From contig DGOK01000043.1 in assembly GCA_002389385.1 (NCBI GenBank), positions 1-5,152 of the forward strand: a stretch of DNA of 5,152 nt, read 5' to 3'. The notes beneath the pieces were generated by a model. It worked only from the letters and a program-made list of their open reading frames with translations, was not told the DNA's origin and did not search any database. This stretch comes from Rhodospirillaceae bacterium UBA4468. GTDB lineage: Bacteria > Pseudomonadota > Alphaproteobacteria > Rhodospirillales > Casp-alpha2. The position numbers and the translations under genes are program-made. Shown here piece after piece: positions 4,968 through 5,152 of the stretch (position 1 is the stretch's first letter; the number at the start of each line of letters is the position of its first letter).

Positions 4968-5152
4968 AGCTAGGCATCGACATTTGACGTTAAGGATCGC
5001 ACCAACTCCCGCAGCGCCATCTGCAGCAATCAGTTCAAGTCCTGCCGCGCCAACTCATCCATAATTTTCCTGAGCAAAAGCACCGATGCTTCAAAACTCG
5101 TGTTATAAATTGTTCCAACTTAGTCTCCCAATTTGTAAGCTGCAGGTACTCG
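4968..5152. other. Unassigned 3' tail, possible degraded minus-strand coding remnant
   Basis: No intact gene is recognised. On the minus strand a frame is open from 5151 to a stop at 5038, continuing from the EYLQLT residues shared with the transposase but then unrelated to it. A different minus frame (5062 to 4970) reads as a short helix-rich peptide, starting MDELARQDLN and resuming after one internal stop. Such broken frames are compatible with a decayed gene, perhaps a transposase N-terminus, but no family is identifiable. A 5-bp hairpin AAGCA/TGCTT with a 4-base loop lies at 5078-5091; it lacks a proper T run on the + strand. Confidence 0.3.
5134..5151 (-). repeat. 18-bp match shared, inverted, with the start of the window (right copy)
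   Basis: TGTAAGCTGCAGGTACTC is the exact reverse complement of bases 1-18. Sequence inward of it has no similarity to the transposase, so the match stops abruptly at both ends. This is the pattern expected if the contig was closed off at a shared repeat or a chimeric junction. Confidence 0.7.

Noticed and set aside
1..5152. CRISPR array, tRNA, rRNA or toxin-antitoxin pair
   Set aside because: No regularly spaced repeats, no cloverleaf-like or rRNA-like sequence and no small paired genes were seen on either strand.

Overview
The window looks like a short contig from a proteobacterium, most likely an alphaproteobacterium with a catabolic, possibly marine or soil, lifestyle. This is inferred from the protein families and moderate-to-high GC coding style; no rRNA, tRNA or taxonomic marker is present. 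All five complete genes lie on the + strand. GC content is visibly uneven: the gene pair at 497-2226 is GC-rich, while the HD-domain and crotonase genes (3436-4967) use more A/T-ending codons. The block may therefore be a patchwork of accessory genes.

Layout. Positions 1-236 are the 3' end of an IS1595-family (IS1016-like) insertion sequence: the transposase C-terminus followed by the outer inverted repeat. Immediately after its edge (237-373) lies the C-terminal tail of a short-chain dehydrogenase/reductase, apparently cut by that insertion. After a 123-bp gap comes a tightly coupled pair: a 248-aa protein with two RidA-like halves (497-1243) and a protein of the 4,5-dihydroxyphthalate decarboxylase-like, periplasmic-binding-fold family (about 1240-2226). 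These are followed by a ten-helix EamA/DMT transporter (2392-3285), an HD-domain protein whose histidine/aspartate pattern fits the PhnZ-type diiron oxygenases (3436-4005), and a crotonase-fold protein annotated by similarity as enoyl-CoA hydratase but lacking both catalytic glutamates (4167-4967). The last 185 bases hold no recognisable intact gene.

How the genes may work together (inference). A reductase remnant, an imine/enamine-deaminase-like protein, a decarboxylase-like protein, a metabolite transporter, a possible C-H or C-P oxygenase and an acyl-CoA enzyme could form an accessory catabolic cluster for an aminated or carboxylated small molecule. The substrate cannot be read from the sequence. 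Only the RidA-like and decarboxylase-like pair is clearly coupled; gaps of about 150-165 bp with individual ribosome binding sites separate the others.

The two window ends share an 18-bp inverted match lying inside the transposase sequence. This may mean that the contig ends were set by an assembly repeat or a chimeric join.
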